Source: Aphrocallistes beatrix
Lineage: Eukaryota > Porifera > Hexactinellida > Sceptrulophora > Aphrocallistidae
Direction: 5' to 3'
Length of the DNA: 64,000 nt
Assembly (NCBI GenBank): GCA_963281255.1
Contig: OY725491.1
Coordinates: forward strand, 5,444,857-5,508,856
The notes under the pieces are model-generated. The model did not search any database. It was not told the DNA's origin and saw nothing but the letters and a program-made list of their open reading frames with translations. Positions 62,311 to 64,000 of the stretch are shown here, piece after piece. The stretch's first letter is position 1; every line of letters begins with the position of its first letter. The position numbers and the translations under genes were made by a program.

Positions 62311-63582
62311 TACATACAAAATGGAAGTATCAACCTGACAAGAGGTAATTGTAATTAATTACAATCACATTTTATGTTATTTACAATCTTGAATTTCCAA
62401 TATTAAAATACTAAAAAAGTGTTAATTATACTATGAAGTTCTGGTATTACAGTTTTGAGAAATGCATTGCATTTTACTGTACAAGTAACTAAGTACAAAT
62501 AATAGGGAAACAGAACTTTCGTCGCTCAACGTTTAGTTATTATTATTATTAACGTATGTAATTGATTATTGTTAACGGATTTGTTAACGGAAAATAAACG
62601 GGTACTAATGTGTAAGGAACGGAAGTTGAGGCTTTTTGAGTGGAGTATGTTTGAAAGTATGGTTGAGGGCTTTTGATTGAGAAATAAGTAAGTGCGAAAG
62701 GGGTATCGTGATGAAAATTCCAGGGCAAAAGTTCCGCTACCCGTTGTCTGGTAACTAATGTTCAGAGGACGAAATGTCCGCGATGAAATGCCCGGGCGAC
62801 GAAAGTTCCGGGCGACGAAGGTTCCGGAGACGAAAGTTCCAGCGACGAAAGTTCCGCCATTCCAAATAATACTAGTAATATGATTTCCTCAATTAATGTA
62901 TATAAATTTCAATAAAACCGGACCAAGTATATGGAAAACGAGTTCTACTGCTAATAATTGTAATTGAAATTAATTAATTTCAAGTAATTTCTTCATTTCT
63001 GGTATCAACCACGGTGCATTGACATTAATTAATCGAGTGCCCTCAATATTTTGTATTAAAGTGAAACCATGCATATTATTAAAAAAAGATGCAAACATTT
63101 GTTATGCAGCTTTTGCAGAGGTGTGAAAATGTATTGGCTGTGGAATTTATATATCTCGAGTCATGGGCAGATGATTCAATTAATTGATGCGTTGTGATAA
63201 CATAATAACTCAATAATGAGTCACCATTAGTGACGTACTACGTTGATATCATCAAAGTGGATTATACATTTGTGATTCCATTTTCAACTTTCTATCACCC
63301 ATAATAGTATCTTGATTTATGCTCGAAAAACCGAAATTTCTAATGTTACAGTGAAGTCATTATTCCGTGAAGAGTTTTTCATATTCTTTTGAGAATTGTA
63401 CTTGCTTGAGCCAGTGACAAAATGCTAGATGTGCCAATCAGTTTCCTGTGACATGTAAAACATTTGCCTTTTTTAGCCATTTTTCTACTAATAAAATATT
63501 CCCAAAGTAGCAAACTTCAAAATAGCACAATGTATTTACTTAAGAGTAACATAATCACAAGAATAAATTCAAAACAAGATGG
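62311..63582. other. Intergenic sequence with a GACGAAAGTTCC repeat
   Basis: At 62745-62870 five or six units of GACGAAAGTTCC(GGGC) follow each other, related to the MITE at 17679-18012. The remainder is AT-rich without a supported feature. Confidence 0.55.
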
Positions 63583-64000
63583 TTAATAGAAAGAGGGAAA
63601 TAGAGAAAGTTTAGAACTAACATCATCAGCACTATCATTATCTTCAATGTCGAAGAATAGTCGTAGCTTTGCGCCGTATTCGAGAACATGCTCGTTTAGG
63701 TCAATAACGACAATTTCTGGACCCATCTTGTTAACAATGAGCGGATCGTTAAAATACCTAGACTCTTCAAATATAACTTTAGAATTCAGACTGTGGAGAA
63801 TTTGATAAAAAACCGTTGTTACGCGAACTTCTTTCAACTTAGCGTCATGAATTCCAGGAATTCTCATGAATTTGACAGAAAATTGGGAGTAGAAACTAAC
63901 ATAATGAACTTGGATTTTGCACTTTTTAACATAAAACACTGGTCCCGTTGCCTTACCACTCGATGCGAACCAATCTTTAATATTAGATATTTTAAATTGA
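63583..64000 (-). CDS. TRAF-like paralogue, C-terminal part only
   Basis: The frame enters from the right edge of the window and runs to 63583. It aligns along its length with the MATH-like end of the gene at 58277-59317 (shared KIQVHY, PGxHDA, PLxVNxMxPxI). The last ~20 residues (DNDSADDVSS...) are extra; a donor-like GTTAGT at about 63620 suggests that the true exon may end there and continue in a further exon. The zinc-finger part lies outside the window. Confidence 0.65.
   Translation of the reverse strand, partial: QFKISNIKDWFASSGKATGPVFYVKKCKIQVHYVSFYSQFSVKFMRIPGIHDAKLKEVRVTTVFYQILHSLNSKVIFEESRYFNDPLIVNKMGPEIVVIDLNEHVLEYGAKLRLFFDIEDNDSADDVSSKLSLFPSFY

Noticed and set aside
1-64000. tRNA, rRNA, viral or bacterial sequence
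   Set aside because: I looked for clover-leaf structures, rRNA-like blocks and capsid, polymerase or integrase signatures and found none that I could support.

Overview
The window looks like nuclear DNA of an early-branching animal, most likely a demosponge. It is AT-rich, genes are split by introns with standard GT/AG borders, and it is full of short inverted-repeat transposons. The gene content fits: an array of scavenger-receptor (SRCR) domains, coiled-coil/NHL-repeat proteins without RING or B-box, TRAF-like genes with divergent MATH ends, and single-copy animal genes (nanos, TBL3/UTP13, a glypican-like core protein, an ankyrin TRP channel). I had no database, so the taxonomic call is inference.

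Layout. 1-19,090 (+): the 3' part of a type I membrane receptor. Seven exons of exactly 300 nt each encode one six-cysteine SRCR domain, and a last exon encodes a transmembrane segment and a tail with four YxxI/L motifs. Its late introns are swollen by transposons, including a 3.9-kb element with ~860-bp terminal inverted repeats whose left junction coincides with the splice donor of SRCR exon 7. 19,450-20,112: an inverted-repeat element. 20,585-25,843 (-): a five-exon ankyrin-repeat TRP-type channel, 1128 aa as modelled. 25,844-31,750: mostly repeats, with a 110-codon membrane protein carrying PPxY motifs (29,620-29,949). 31,783-34,866 (-): an intronless zinc-finger protein, mostly of C2HC fingers. 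35,240-37,455: repeats and an internally deleted mariner copy. 37,725-41,459 (-): an eight-exon glypican-like protein (579 aa as modelled). 42,040-44,382: back-to-back inverted-repeat elements. 44,698-45,971 (+): a small secreted cysteine-rich protein that shares a cysteine module and an exon border with the glypican-like gene. 46,661-47,851 (+) and 49,594-50,832 (-): two coiled-coil/NHL proteins flanking nanos (48,301-48,747, +), which has one in-frame TAG. 51,613-54,314 (-): TBL3/UTP13. 55,030-57,303 (-): an Ig-like receptor with a proline-rich tail. 58,277-59,317 (-): a TRAF-like gene, also with a single in-frame TAG. 59,944-63,580: repeats and a TRAF relic. 63,583-64,000 (-): a TRAF paralogue running off the end.

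Functional themes are cell-surface recognition and signalling (SRCR receptor, Ig-like receptor, glypican-like protein, PPxY membrane protein), cytoplasmic adaptors (TRAF-like, NHL), sensing (TRP), and germline and ribosome biogenesis genes (nanos, TBL3). No operon-like logic is visible. The most notable points are the two amber-interrupted conserved genes, the cysteine module shared by two neighbouring loci with the same split codon, the uniform SRCR exon array with a tyrosine-rich tail, and the transposon sitting on a splice donor.
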